Source: Ganoderma boninense | Taxonomy: Eukaryota; Basidiomycota; Agaricomycetes; Polyporales; Polyporaceae | DNA: 64,000 bases | Assembly (NCBI GenBank): GCA_002900995.3 | Contig: CM035315.1 | Coordinates: 915,967 to 979,966, forward strand | Reading direction: 5' to 3' | Part shown: piece by piece, positions 23,428 through 36,516 of the stretch | Numbering within the stretch: position 1 is the first letter of the stretch | Layout: every line of letters begins with the position of its first letter | The notes under the pieces: generated by a model | What the model was told of the DNA's origin: nothing | The model's input: the letters and a program-made list of their open reading frames with translations, nothing else | Database searches by the model: none | Translations under genes and position numbers: made by a program

Positions 23428-24936
23428 TCAGTGTTCCGGGGGTGGGAGGTTCGCGACGCGAGAGGTGAACGGGAGTGATGGATGGTTCACGAATCTGGTT
23501 GCTCGCTCATCGCCATGTCTTTCGTACGCATTCGTGGCCGCCCCGGGACCCCGGGATGACGACGCCGCGCCATTGATATACGGCAGTGGCTCCCCCCTAG
23601 CCCTGCTGTTGGCCCTATCCGGCCGACGCCACTGCTCCTTGAGATACTTCAAGGACGGCAGGGCCCCGTGAGCGGCCTCGTTGTTGTACTGCGTCAACAA
23701 GTCGCGAATACGGACCAATGCTCCATCCTGATAGGTGGAGGCATACTTCATGAACAATCGCGTATCCCTATTCGAAAAGGGGATGAAGAAGCACCACTCG
23801 ATCGCAGCCGACGGGCCCGACGGCGACGACTGCAACGGCCGTTTTACGGCGGCCGGCCAGTCCTTCTTCTCGAAGTGCCTGAGGATGGTGCCGTCCGGCA
23901 GGGTGATGGTCGGCTTCTCGACGACCAGCTGGGAGACTCCACGAGAATCTCGACGATCGTCCGGGGGCGATGGATTGGCGTGGCTGAGCGTATTGCCATT
24001 GTCGAGATGATCAGATGATGCACCCCAAGGAACTATCGGCTCGGGATCCCAGGACGGGGTGTCGTCCCACGTTGGCGAGCCATTGCACAAGGGCGGGAAG
24101 GGTTCGAAATGGTTCGTGTTACGATTGTTGAGATTGGCCACCTTTTCCTTCAGTTTGCGTTTCCCCGCCTTGAGCCACCGTCGCATCATCCTCCTGTCGG
24201 CTAACTTCTTCGCGATCTCACCGATCTTGGGTTCGTTCGGGTCAATATCCGACTCATCGTCCAGCGCATCGGAATCGAATGCGATGTCAGCGGAATGGAC
24301 CTTCCTCGCTGTACTTCCGTCTATGGAGCGATTCGGTAGGTCCCCAGTGGACATCAACGCTGTTGAGGGGGGGGGCAACTGCGACACGGCGGGATTGATA
24401 GACTGCGAGGCTCGAGAGTAGGATACAGGTGGAGACGGCTTGGATTGACTGGACCGGGTTGCTGAGAGCGGGGGAGAGCGACGGTAATGGGGAGAGCGAC
24501 GGCGATGGGGAGAGCGACGGCGATGGGGAGGGGTCTCGTCATTCCTCCGCAAAGGCGGTGATCGTGACCGACGTTCAGAGTTGATCATCTTCCGCCCAAA
24601 CTCCTGGAGTCTCTGGCGGACTTCTTCGGCCTTCTTGAGACCTTCGTCGTCGCGCTCGGGGCGATAACCAGAGCGTGTCTCGACTGCCTTGTTGCGGTCG
24701 TGTTCCAGTTCTTTGATACTCCGTTCGACCTCGATTTTGTTTGCGGGCTGCTGTTCCCCGGAGGTCCTTATAGGTCCCGATTGACCGAAGTGAGCTGACT
24801 CTTGCACCGTTGCTGGCATCATCGGGAATTCAGGACGTCCGGGTTCGAGTACAGTCCCGAGCGTTGCTGCTCGAGTCGCGCCCTGTCGCGAGGGACGTGT
24901 CGTTTGTTCTGAGCTCTCCTGTATAGGTGCGTGCAT
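23428..24936 (-). CDS. Unrecognised RS-repeat protein (502 aa)
   Basis: One uninterrupted reading frame of 502 codons, by far the longest open frame in the gene-poor region and therefore probably real. The N-terminal third is charged and Glu/Arg-rich. Residues about 120-150 hold an Arg/Ser repeat (RRSPHRRRSPH type) encoded by an 18-bp DNA repeat near 24470-24540. The middle is Ser/Pro-rich and acidic. The C-terminal part (about residues 360-470) looks folded: it includes EWCFFIPFSNRDTRLF and YLKEQWRRPDRANSRARG. No catalytic motif, zinc knuckle or transmembrane helix is seen. RS repeats are typical of RNA-processing proteins, but retroelement Gag-like proteins can look similar. Function unknown. 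Confidence 0.6.
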   Translation of the reverse strand: MHAPIQESSEQTTRPSRQGATRAATLGTVLEPGRPEFPMMPATVQESAHFGQSGPIRTSGEQQPANKIEVERSIKELEHDRNKAVETRSGYRPERDDEGLKKAEEVRQRLQEFGRKMINSERRSRSPPLRRNDETPPHRRRSPHRRRSPHYRRSPPLSATRSSQSKPSPPVSYSRASQSINPAVSQLPPPSTALMSTGDLPNRSIDGSTARKVHSADIAFDSDALDDESDIDPNEPKIGEIAKKLADRRMMRRWLKAGKRKLKEKVANLNNRNTNHFEPFPPLCNGSPTWDDTPSWDPEPIVPWGASSDHLDNGNTLSHANPSPPDDRRDSRGVSQLVVEKPTITLPDGTILRHFEKKDWPAAVKRPLQSSPSGPSAAIEWCFFIPFSNRDTRLFMKYASTYQDGALVRIRDLLTQYNNEAAHGALPSLKYLKEQWRRPDRANSRARGEPLPYINGAASSSRGPGAATNAYERHGDERATRFVNHPSLPFTSRVANLPPPEH

Positions 24937-27272
24937 CGTATACTTCCCTCAGAGAGCGTGACGTCAAGTAAGATACAACACGGAAAAGGCCTGCTTGCTC
25001 ACCCTTCAGCTAGGCCTGGATTGAGAAGTACAGGTAAGGGAATCGATGGACGTGGCAAAGGTTGCGAGGCTTCGCTAACTTCGCTACGAAACGTGCATCT
25101 GCCATCAATGTGAGCATGCCACAACACCAATAAGTACAAATAGCATCTAATCTAATCTATACCCGTTTCAGTTTACTTGCGCAGTTGACGATCCGTACCG
25201 AGCCTCGTCGTTGGTATGTATCGTTTTCTCTGGTCGCCATTCAACGTCGGCGCACTTTCGGGAGCATCGCTTTCTCAAGGGTTCTTGACTAGCTACGACT
25301 CGTCCGCTTCTTCCAGAGGGCACAATTTCAACACCGTCATCCGTATGTACTATGTCGACTACTGAATGGAGACACCAATGATCAGTGGTGAAGAAAATCA
25401 AGGATACAGGAACACCACGTACCCTCATATCCTTCTTGGCCACACTTCAGAAACCCTAAAGGTCGAACAAGACATTAACTCTTCGCCTCGTTGCCAGGGT
25501 GGAACGATAAGGAGCTTCCCGCTAGCTCAACCGAACGCTTCAGCTTCTTCCGCCTCCGCAGCTCCAGAGCTGACGGTCCAACCATGTTCGTACAGCGATA
25601 GGGGGTGGCGCGTACGAAATCCAATCAGTTCAGCGCATTGTGCATCGGGGACTTGACTTACCTCAAGACAGAAGACCGCATGTACTTCATTTCGCCGACA
25701 TGGTCGCCCTCGATTCACTTATCATGCTTGTTTCGGATTTGGCCGCTTGAAAACGTCGCGTAGGTCGTCCTACACAAAAACGTTTGCCTCGATCGATGTA
25801 AAAAGATGGGGAAGGACGCACCAAATCAGCTGCCAGTGCTAGCAACTCCGGTAGGGGGACGAACTGCAGGAATGATGCCGCGAGAGAGAGAGGGGGGGGG
25901 GTGACCTAGAGAGGGAGAGGCGGAAGAAGTCTTGAGGCGGCTGTTCAGTCGATAGGCGTTGTTATTGTGAGAGGTTGCTGAGCAGCTGAGAGATCATACC
26001 CACGACGACGGCGAGCGGGGCTGTGTGGGTGTGTTCATGGGATTCGTCGTGCTGAGGTCGCCGGTGCTAGTCAATGATGGAACGACGCCGGACCGGGAGG
26101 CATCGGGAAACCCTTGCAGAGGGTCGTTGGGGCCGGAAATGGCGCCGAGTGGTTCGACGGAAGGGGTTGCGACAGCAGTAGGAAGCAGCTTTGGGGACCA
26201 CGACGAAGACGTCTGAGGCGGTTCAGAGTCGTGAATGGTAGCCGGAGTCCGCGAGGCTATCGAGAACGCAAGTAAGAAATGGGATGCGCTTGTCGAGGGC
26301 GAACGGTGGAAAAGACCGCCGACGCACGATGCTCTGGAGCGGAGATGGCATGGTTGTCATGGTCGGAGGGAGAGTCGGGTCTGACCCTCACGGTGGCGTG
26401 GCACCAGGCGACCCGGATCGATCGGCACCGCCACGACCTCCCTCGTTCTTGGATGCTCAGCGTCAACCGCCATGGTCTCCCTTTGTACTTCATCTACCAA
26501 TGCCTATCTGGTCATCAGAAACTTGCTCTCCTTGTCAACCAGGTCGCCAAAATCAAGTCCGGCTTTCGACGCTAGTCACAATGATCTTTGTCAAGCGGTG
26601 CAGATGAGCGCGAGCTGCGCACTTAGGAGGTTACTCTGAATAATTCGGTATGTTATGCAGACCGAAGGAGATTCATATGGATATCCACCTGATTATGTAT
26701 CTACCTTCTTTCCAGGCCTGCATTTGACCGCTGGCTCCTCGGACGTTGTGTTGACTTCGTTTAGGACGCTGCGGATGCATCCTGGCTTCGATGAGCATGA
26801 CGCTTCAGGCTTCTTCATGAGATTGCTCGCATAGGCTCCAATTATGTCGTACCTCAGTAAGTAATACCACAGATGCAGAGTATGTAGCTCGGCACATCTG
26901 ATCGATGTGCTCTTTCGCCATAAACTGCAGGGATTGTTCTCATTAAGTCGTCGTTTAATCTTTGAAAGCGACAAAGATTTGTGTATCATCCCAAGTTTTA
27001 TCGTGTGATTTGTGTTGACGTTTCCTGCCAGAATCTGCATCTTCTCTGTAAGCGCGCACAACCGATTTCTAGGAGTTTGAAATGTATCGACTGCACGACT
27101 GCATTTTTAATACCGGTGCCGCACCGAGTCACCAACTTACGGTAAGCTTTTCATTCCCTAAAATGTACTTTTATCGTCGTGCTTAGCTCCTCCTGTTCGT
27201 CGTGATTATCTTCCCTTAGGACTCAGACCATCTTAATTCTGCAAAAGAAATCCAAGTCTATGTCACATGCAT
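24937..27272. other. Gene-poor stretch with faint coding traces
   Basis: Near 25483-25720 on minus, two short pieces (HVGEMKYMRSSVLR, then ELRRRKKLKRSVELAG) join across a GTAAGT...GTCAG intron and look like a real but fragmentary peptide. A 10-12 bp G-run lies near 25890. Nothing else is supported. Confidence 0.35.
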
Positions 27273-27690
27273 CTAAGCAGGAGCAGGACAGTTATGTACG
27301 TGGTACAAGTAAAAGGCATGCTTCGTAAATATCTTATCGCAGGAAGTGCACTTGCACAGCATATCTGACAGCTCCTCTTCCGTTAACCCGCCTCGCATGG
27401 ACTCTAGCTTCAAAAGGTCTGCCAGACGATTGCTATACGTCTGTCCGGGGAGGACAACGCGTGTGTCGATCGCTTCTCCGCAAGCCTTCTTCGTAGGGGG
27501 TTGTTCGGCGCTATCTGCGGGGATGGATTCTACGTTGCGTAAGTCGGCCAAAATTGATAACGCAGAGTCTAACCTTTCTCTGCTCCTGCACCTCCGTCAG
27601 AGTTGGTGTCGGACGCAAGGCTGTCTAGTTTGCGTTTACGCTCGATAGCTAGCTCTATGTTCAGGTCAGATTCGTCATGAATCTAATTTA
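27273..27690 (-). CDS. Partial gene with Cys/His cluster, unrecognised
   Basis: Two exons on minus fit: one ending at 27574 and one from 27514 to the stop at 27273, joined by a GTTAGA...GCAG intron of 59 bp. The first carries ELAIERKRKLDSLASD; the second a KKACGE segment and an LTEEELSDMLCKCTSC stretch. It ends with CTSC followed by YHVHNC, a possible C2HC-type zinc finger. No start codon could be placed: reading back beyond 27690 meets a stop, so an upstream exon is missing or the gene is truncated. Function unknown. Confidence 0.4.
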
Positions 27691-29138
27691 GGAGGGTGTT
27701 TACCTTGCGTCATATCGGATGCTATCTATCCAAGGGAACAAAGGTGTTCAAGGAGGAATGGTGATGGTGGGAAGCAATTGTGCTATCGAATGCATCTATT
27801 ATATGTCCACGGCTGATGGTGTTATTACGTGCGACCAACACCAGCGCTCACATGCCCTTTCCTTGTTCGGCCTTCGGCCTTCAAGTTATTCTGCCCACTC
27901 ACCCTTCGGTACCGCTCGGCACTCCCACTGCCAGCACCGCCGAAGGATTCATCTCGACTCTGCCTGTGGTTGCCCATCTCGGTACCGCCTGCATTGACTT
28001 GCTCTCACATCACCATACACTACAGCCGTCTCCCCGGGCTACTCATGTTGACTGCAATAGGTGCCGCAAGGAGCCATTATGTGATTGACACACATGTCTT
28101 CCTGTGCACGGATCGGGGATATCGGTATTACAGGATAAGTCACAGTAGTGGACTCATTGGGTAGCAGTCCGTACGAACGCACAACAGAAGATGACAAGCA
28201 ACAAGCCGAACCAATCCGAGATATAGCCATAGACGCCGTGCACATACCAGTTCTAAGTAGCCGTGAGGCGAAACAACACAACGAGGCGAAAGAAGTAGAC
28301 GCTGATGAGGGGCTCAAGTAAGTTACCGCTATCCGAAAGCATCCCCCTCAGACCCAGAGTCCAATTCCACACTGCGGCACTGATAGCCCAGCTACACCAT
28401 CCAAACACCGAACTCCACAAAACATAATATTAGCCATCGCCGCGCCGGCGACAGTCCTACTCGACTCTCTTTTCCAGGTCTCAAGATCCCAGCCTCCAAT
28501 GTCCTAGCACGTTGAATGCCCTACGCCTGTAATTATCGACTGACAGGAGCTGAATCGTGCTCCGGACACGAAGGATCGTACCACTGCCCGATGTTTGGTC
28601 TCCCGCAAGGTGTGGAGACGTCGATGGATGTTGGGAAGGGTGCTTGAACTATGGTGATGGGTACGGCGATATGGCCTGGCTGTGCCCACGCCCTCGGCGG
28701 ATGCTGAGGGAGCCATCGTTGACATACGACTTTGACGAAGTTGGCTGTGAAGAGGACTCGGAGGAACTCAGAGGTGGCCAGATCCCGGTCACGAGTAATC
28801 GTTCGAGAAGCGAGCCTCGCTTTGGTCCCCGTAGGGCGTTGGCAAAGCTGACGTCAACGACGCAGAGTAGCCAGAATTCGGGCGGCTGTGGGGTTACACG
28901 GGAACCACTCTGTGGTCGCCCCGGCTGAGCCGTGCGTATGAGGACGATTTGCAGGTATTGATGGTGGCAGGCTGAGGACGCGAATGGCCTGAGTAGCCGT
29001 TGGCAATACTCGTGCCGCTCGCGATAGGATTGAGGAGGATGGATAACGAACCAGTAGAGTGCGCGTTCGAAGAAAAGCTACTAGTGACTTTGCTGATTAG
29101 ACTCAACATCACAGCGTCAGGTACGAACAAAGCATACC
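27691..29138. other. No gene resolved
   Basis: Only short ORFs on both strands, without motif or convincing splice partners. Confidence 0.4.
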
Positions 29139-30762
29139 TCATACAACTGTGAAGGCTGAAGACTGGGTATCATCAATGGGAGTGTGAAGGGTATACGAGG
29201 AGTGGCCGTATATCCACTCGTCGCACGAGAGGGGGTGGCACGGTAGAACGGGGGTACCTAGCACCCACCCAACAGCACCAGGCTGACGGAGAGGCGCGAA
29301 GGATCCGGGCGCAGAGAAATCACGCGTGCGGCGGCATCTGTAGGGTGATAAATCACCGGCAGCCGTAGAGAAGGGGACGGGACCCGTACCAATCGCAGAA
29401 CGCGGTGCTGGTATCTGAGGAACCTCGGGGTTGTTCTTGCGCTGCTTGGGGAGACTCGGGGGAACACGTCCCTTCAAGTTCGCGACGACCTCGGCGACGA
29501 GTAGCGGTTGAGGGTAGGGTGTGCTAGCGAAGAGCCGTCAGATGAAAGTCGACAGTGGGAATACGGCGGCCAAGACACTTACACCAAGTGCTTGCGTCGT
29601 CCTCCATCGCCGGGTCCACGTTGCGGAGGTTGACTTTGCGCATGAAGCCACAGATCTAAGGCACGCGAGGACAAAGTGTCACGGTCGCGGGGACCCACGA
29701 TGGGGGGCCGAGTGCCGCGGAGAGCAGCAGGAAGCTGGTGCTTACGTTCAGTTGACGAGAGAAGGAAGCAAAGGGCGACTGACGGTAAACGCTGAGAAGA
29801 ACATACAGCGCGAGCTGCTTAAGACAGATGTTCTCTCCCGCGGGATGCCAGCGGATCATTTGGTGATTTTATGGATGTTCGAAGAGAGCGAACGCGCCGT
29901 TAGTTTGAAAAAGAGGGGCGATGTGTACGCGTCGAATTGACGTACACGTAGAGCCCTGTGAGGACGGTGACTTGCGGTTTCGCAGGCTGCTGCTAGGGCG
30001 CGCCATCGGATTTTGGAGAACCTCCTGGGGAACTGGGAATCGCGGGGAGAGAGAGCGAGGACGTATCAGTGGACTGGTCCTGGGGGTGGGCTGCTGGGAG
30101 GGAGGAGCTGAGGCGAGTAGACTGTGGCGGAAATGTGTGAGAGCGAGTACTGCTTGCCGGAGCGGGCGGGATAAGAGGAGCGAGAGGGTTATATGGAGTG
30201 ACAATAGAGGTCTGCAGACATGGCGGGCGGGGTGTCGAAGGTGTTGGGCAGGATAAATGAAAATAATGTTAAGGACACCAAACGTGTCGAGAAGGAGGGG
30301 GACTTCTCTGACCGAAGGAGGGGATAGTATAATGAGGGTAGAGAAACGCAAGACTTTCAAGCCAGATTCAGCGAGAACAAGGTAGTCGAAGGCAGTGAAA
30401 AAAGGAAAGGTGCTTACGTGCAGTTGCCAAGATAAGGAAGCAAAACGCGACTGCCAGTATCGGTACATGCTGGGAAGAAAGGCCATGGAACGCGAGCCGC
30501 TCTGGACGTCCTACGATGCGTTAGACTAAGGCGAGATGAACGCGTCACGTTAGAATATGAACAGAGCATGTTGGCCTTGATTACGCAGCATTCGCTGGCT
30601 ACTCCTGGGAGGACGCGTAGATGGATCATTCCACGGGTTTGGACTGTTGAGACGGGAATAGCTGGTGCGGGTAGACGATGGCTGGAAGGTTTGAGAGCGG
30701 GGACGATAAGAAGAGCAGGAGGAGTACGCCGGGTGAGCTATGTACGGAGGATAATATGACAT
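29139..30762 (-). CDS. Possible Pro/Ser-rich protein gene, unrecognised
   Basis: A minus-strand series of Pro/Ser/Arg-rich stretches could be exons of one gene. The first starts at ATG 30762 (MSYYPPYIAHPAYSS). A middle part lies near 30150-29930 (SPLIRPRSLSPRFPVP). The last part, 29477-29139, contains LPKQRKNNPEVPQIPAPRSA and ends at 29139. Splice phases between them were not established. It is low complexity and could equally be chance open frame in skewed sequence. Two similar segments (about 29738-29860 and 30410-30530) suggest a local duplication. Confidence 0.25.
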
Positions 30763-31634
30763 CGCTCTGCGAACGCTGGGAGGAGGAGGAAAGGAGGAGA
30801 AGAACCAATCAGTCATGCGAGTCGAACGCTGGTGTGCTAGTGAGGTTCCCACACTCGTGGGCCTCATCAAAGTCCGGGCCCTCAGAAGCACTTGTCTTCC
30901 ATTGACAAATGTACGTAATAGTACAGCCACTTCGTCTGAATGACGTCATTTCAAAACCCCGTCATCATTCGGAAGCGTATTCCCTTGAGGTGCGATGGTC
31001 TACATTGAACATCCAGTGCAGTCCCTAGCAGAAAAAATATATTATTCGTGATATAGCGTACAGGTGTTATACCACTGTGTATGATAGTGGTGTATGGAGG
31101 AGGTAGGATAGGAAACAGGAGCATATTCCGGACTCCGAGTCCAGCACAGTCCCATCCAGAAAACAACCATATATGTTACGGTGGAGTCAAAGTTTCAGGT
31201 GCGGTACGATATGAAGGTGCGTCACAATGAAGGTCATTGCCCTCAAAGAGACACGTGGGCGAAAGGTATGGCAGGGCTAGTACAGATGAAAATGATACGT
31301 TGGGGAAAGGAGGAACGAAGGATTTGACAAGTACAAAGAAGAAGGAATTCTAGGAACTACGTGAATCTCGTCAACATGTCTGTGAAAAGAAAACGTCAGT
31401 GTCAAAGCTACACCAATATCAAGGACAACATACGTGCTCCGGATGTAATGGGGGTCGTCCTTTATGGGTGACGAGAGCAACAACGGACGAGGCAGAGGTA
31501 AGCTTTGACAGCCGCGGGGGAGGGGGGGAAACGCACCTGTGAACCGGCTGTGAGACGAGAGACTGACGACGACCTTGCATGAGTCCCGTCGCAGCCAAGA
31601 AAACAAGAAAAAACGCACCGTAATCGACGTAGCC
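30763..31634. other. No gene seen
   Basis: Only short ORFs. A minus-strand ORF at 31277-31657 overlaps the 3' side of the small membrane-protein gene but has no supporting motif. Confidence 0.4.
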
Positions 31635-31895
31635 TCAATCGGAAGCATCCGCGACATCGGGGGCGTCGACCGTGTCGCCGTTCATGAGAGCGTCGACTGT
31701 GTCGCCGTCCACGAGGGCGTCGACCACCTCCATCGCGATCGCCTCAGGATCGGCCTCGGTGGCGCGTCGGAGGCGGCGCCGGATAGCGACCGCAGCACCC
31801 CCGCCTCCAAAGACGAAGAGGAGGATCACTGCGACCCCGGTGATGTTGATGTTGACGCTGTTGGTGGTGGTGGTGGTGGTGGAGGTGGTGGACAT
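31635..31895 (-). CDS. Small single-pass membrane protein
   Basis: An intronless frame of about 86 residues. It starts with a Thr/Ser-rich stretch of about 18 residues, then a hydrophobic helix (GVAVILLFVFGGGGAAVAI) followed by a basic RRRLRR stop-transfer signal. The cytosolic tail is acidic with imperfect repeats (DALVDGDTVDA, DALMNGDTVDA). The layout suits a type III or type I single-pass protein with a short glycosylatable outside part. No known family. A short downstream exon cannot be excluded. Confidence 0.45.
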   Translation of the reverse strand: MSTTSTTTTTTNSVNINITGVAVILLFVFGGGGAAVAIRRRLRRATEADPEAIAMEVVDALVDGDTVDALMNGDTVDAPDVADASD

Positions 31896-33793
31896 GGCGG
31901 TTATGAGGGCTGAGCGCAAGGTGGGGGGCGAGATGATGGTGGGGAGAGAGAGAGAGAGCGAAGAGCCCGTTCTCGCGGGCTGTCAGAAGCCAAATACAAG
32001 TATTCCAGCTCCGCCGAATCTGTTGTGTCTTGAACAAACGATGCAAATGAGGGGTTACTGGGCACTTACCATGGTATCTCAGATCTATAGCAGTAAGATT
32101 AGGGAAGTAGCATATGGTTGCCTTTTTTGGAGGGGTATATTTGCCTCTATTTGGCTTCTCATCAGGCCCGATTTGGACCCGATCGTCGCCAGGGGAGTAT
32201 ATTCGGAGACTGAAAATGTCGGCCATTCCCGGCGAGCCAGCCTGACCGGGATACCGGAGCCATCGAAAGCCGAGCCCGGTTATGAGAAGAATTATGTCAG
32301 CGTCCGATTGCCCACGGAACGGCTGTCTATTACCCTGCCTGCTGCGGCAGCTGCTCTTCAAAGCGCCCGTTGACCGGCGCCATCTCGGCCCGACCCGTTT
32401 CTCCCGTGCCCAAGGTGTCTGCCATGCGCACGCGGCGCTCCTCTAGTTGGGGAAGATAAACCGGCGGCACTCATTTTGCATACAGTAGGTAACAAGAATC
32501 AAGGGAGCGACGATCAACATTGACCATCTACGTGAAGGAGGAGGGGGAGGCGGCTTCGGCGGGCTGCCCGAGCGGGTCCGAACGGGCCGGGGGAGTCGGA
32601 AATACCGGTGCCGACGCCGAGATGCTCAGCATCATTTTTTGATTTCATCCATGTACGTCTCGCCAACCGTAGACGTATGGTGTGGTCGTCGATCTGCACT
32701 CGCCCTCCCTAACACCGCGTTGCCGATCGACTCGAGGCTTGAAATCGCCGTAACCCGTTGCGCCGGTCCTGTGAAGGGTGTACGAAGCTCGAGAAGGAAG
32801 GAGGCCAGCCCAGGAATTTATCAGAAAAAAAACACAGCGAGCCAGCGGTGTAATTGAGAGCTCCGGGCTCGAAGGGAAAGCGGAGTGAGTGCGTGGGGAG
32901 GACTCGGAGGAGAGGGCCCTCTGGATGACAGGTCCCAGGCCCATCTGTCGGAGCTGGTTCCACGCAGTCCGGCGAACAGTAGCATCTGGCGACGATGACA
33001 TTGGCTCCCGGGTTGATGAAGAGCACAGACGAGGAGATCCTGGGAGCTGTAAGGGGATTCAATGTTGGGCGCTGATGGTGGAAGGCAGGAAGGGCCTCTC
33101 ACCGGGTATATGCGCGCATGCCATTGACCTCGACCGACTCGCTGTTGGCAGCCCTTCTTGCTCATCCTATGATGGCACATTCTAGCTTCTACCTGCACGG
33201 CCTCGGTGACCCTTCGGCCAGCTTTCAGAATTTGCTGGCTTCGGGCGCAGGCGGCCTCGCCTGTGTGAAATTCGCGACTTTATCATGCGAGGACACAGCA
33301 AGGAGATACTGTACCGTCTACCAGTGAATCAGTGATAGCTGTTCGGTGAGAGTGTGATGCAGGTCGCACATCTGTCTCCGAGTCTCTTGGCATTCAACTC
33401 CACGGCGAATGCCCATCCACGCCGCACAACTCCGGTACGGACACAACAACAACAACAACATTGGACAGAGGAAGCAGTCCTGCAGCACGACGCATTTGCA
33501 CGGTAACTTACAATCCATCTACATAAATTCCTGACGAAACGACCCTATAATAAAAAAACGCAGTGCAACGAGGCCTGCGACTACCGATAGCAATAACAGT
33601 TCTTTGTCTACTCTAACAGTCAAGTCGCAGTCCAAGTCGAGTACATCAAAGCCGGCATCTATCCCCCTCTAGACGGAGGCCGCCCCCTCCCCCTCCCTCT
33701 CCCTCTTCCCCTTCGCCATCTCCCCCAACGCCCCCCCATGTCAGCGCTCAGCGCAAGCAGGCCACCGCGACCCTCACAGCGACACAGCGACAC
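31896..33793. other. No gene resolved
   Basis: Short ORFs only. A (CAA)n microsatellite lies near 33447-33462. The last part is the 3' flank of the malic enzyme gene. Confidence 0.4.
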
Positions 33794-36516
<2,723 letters not shown>

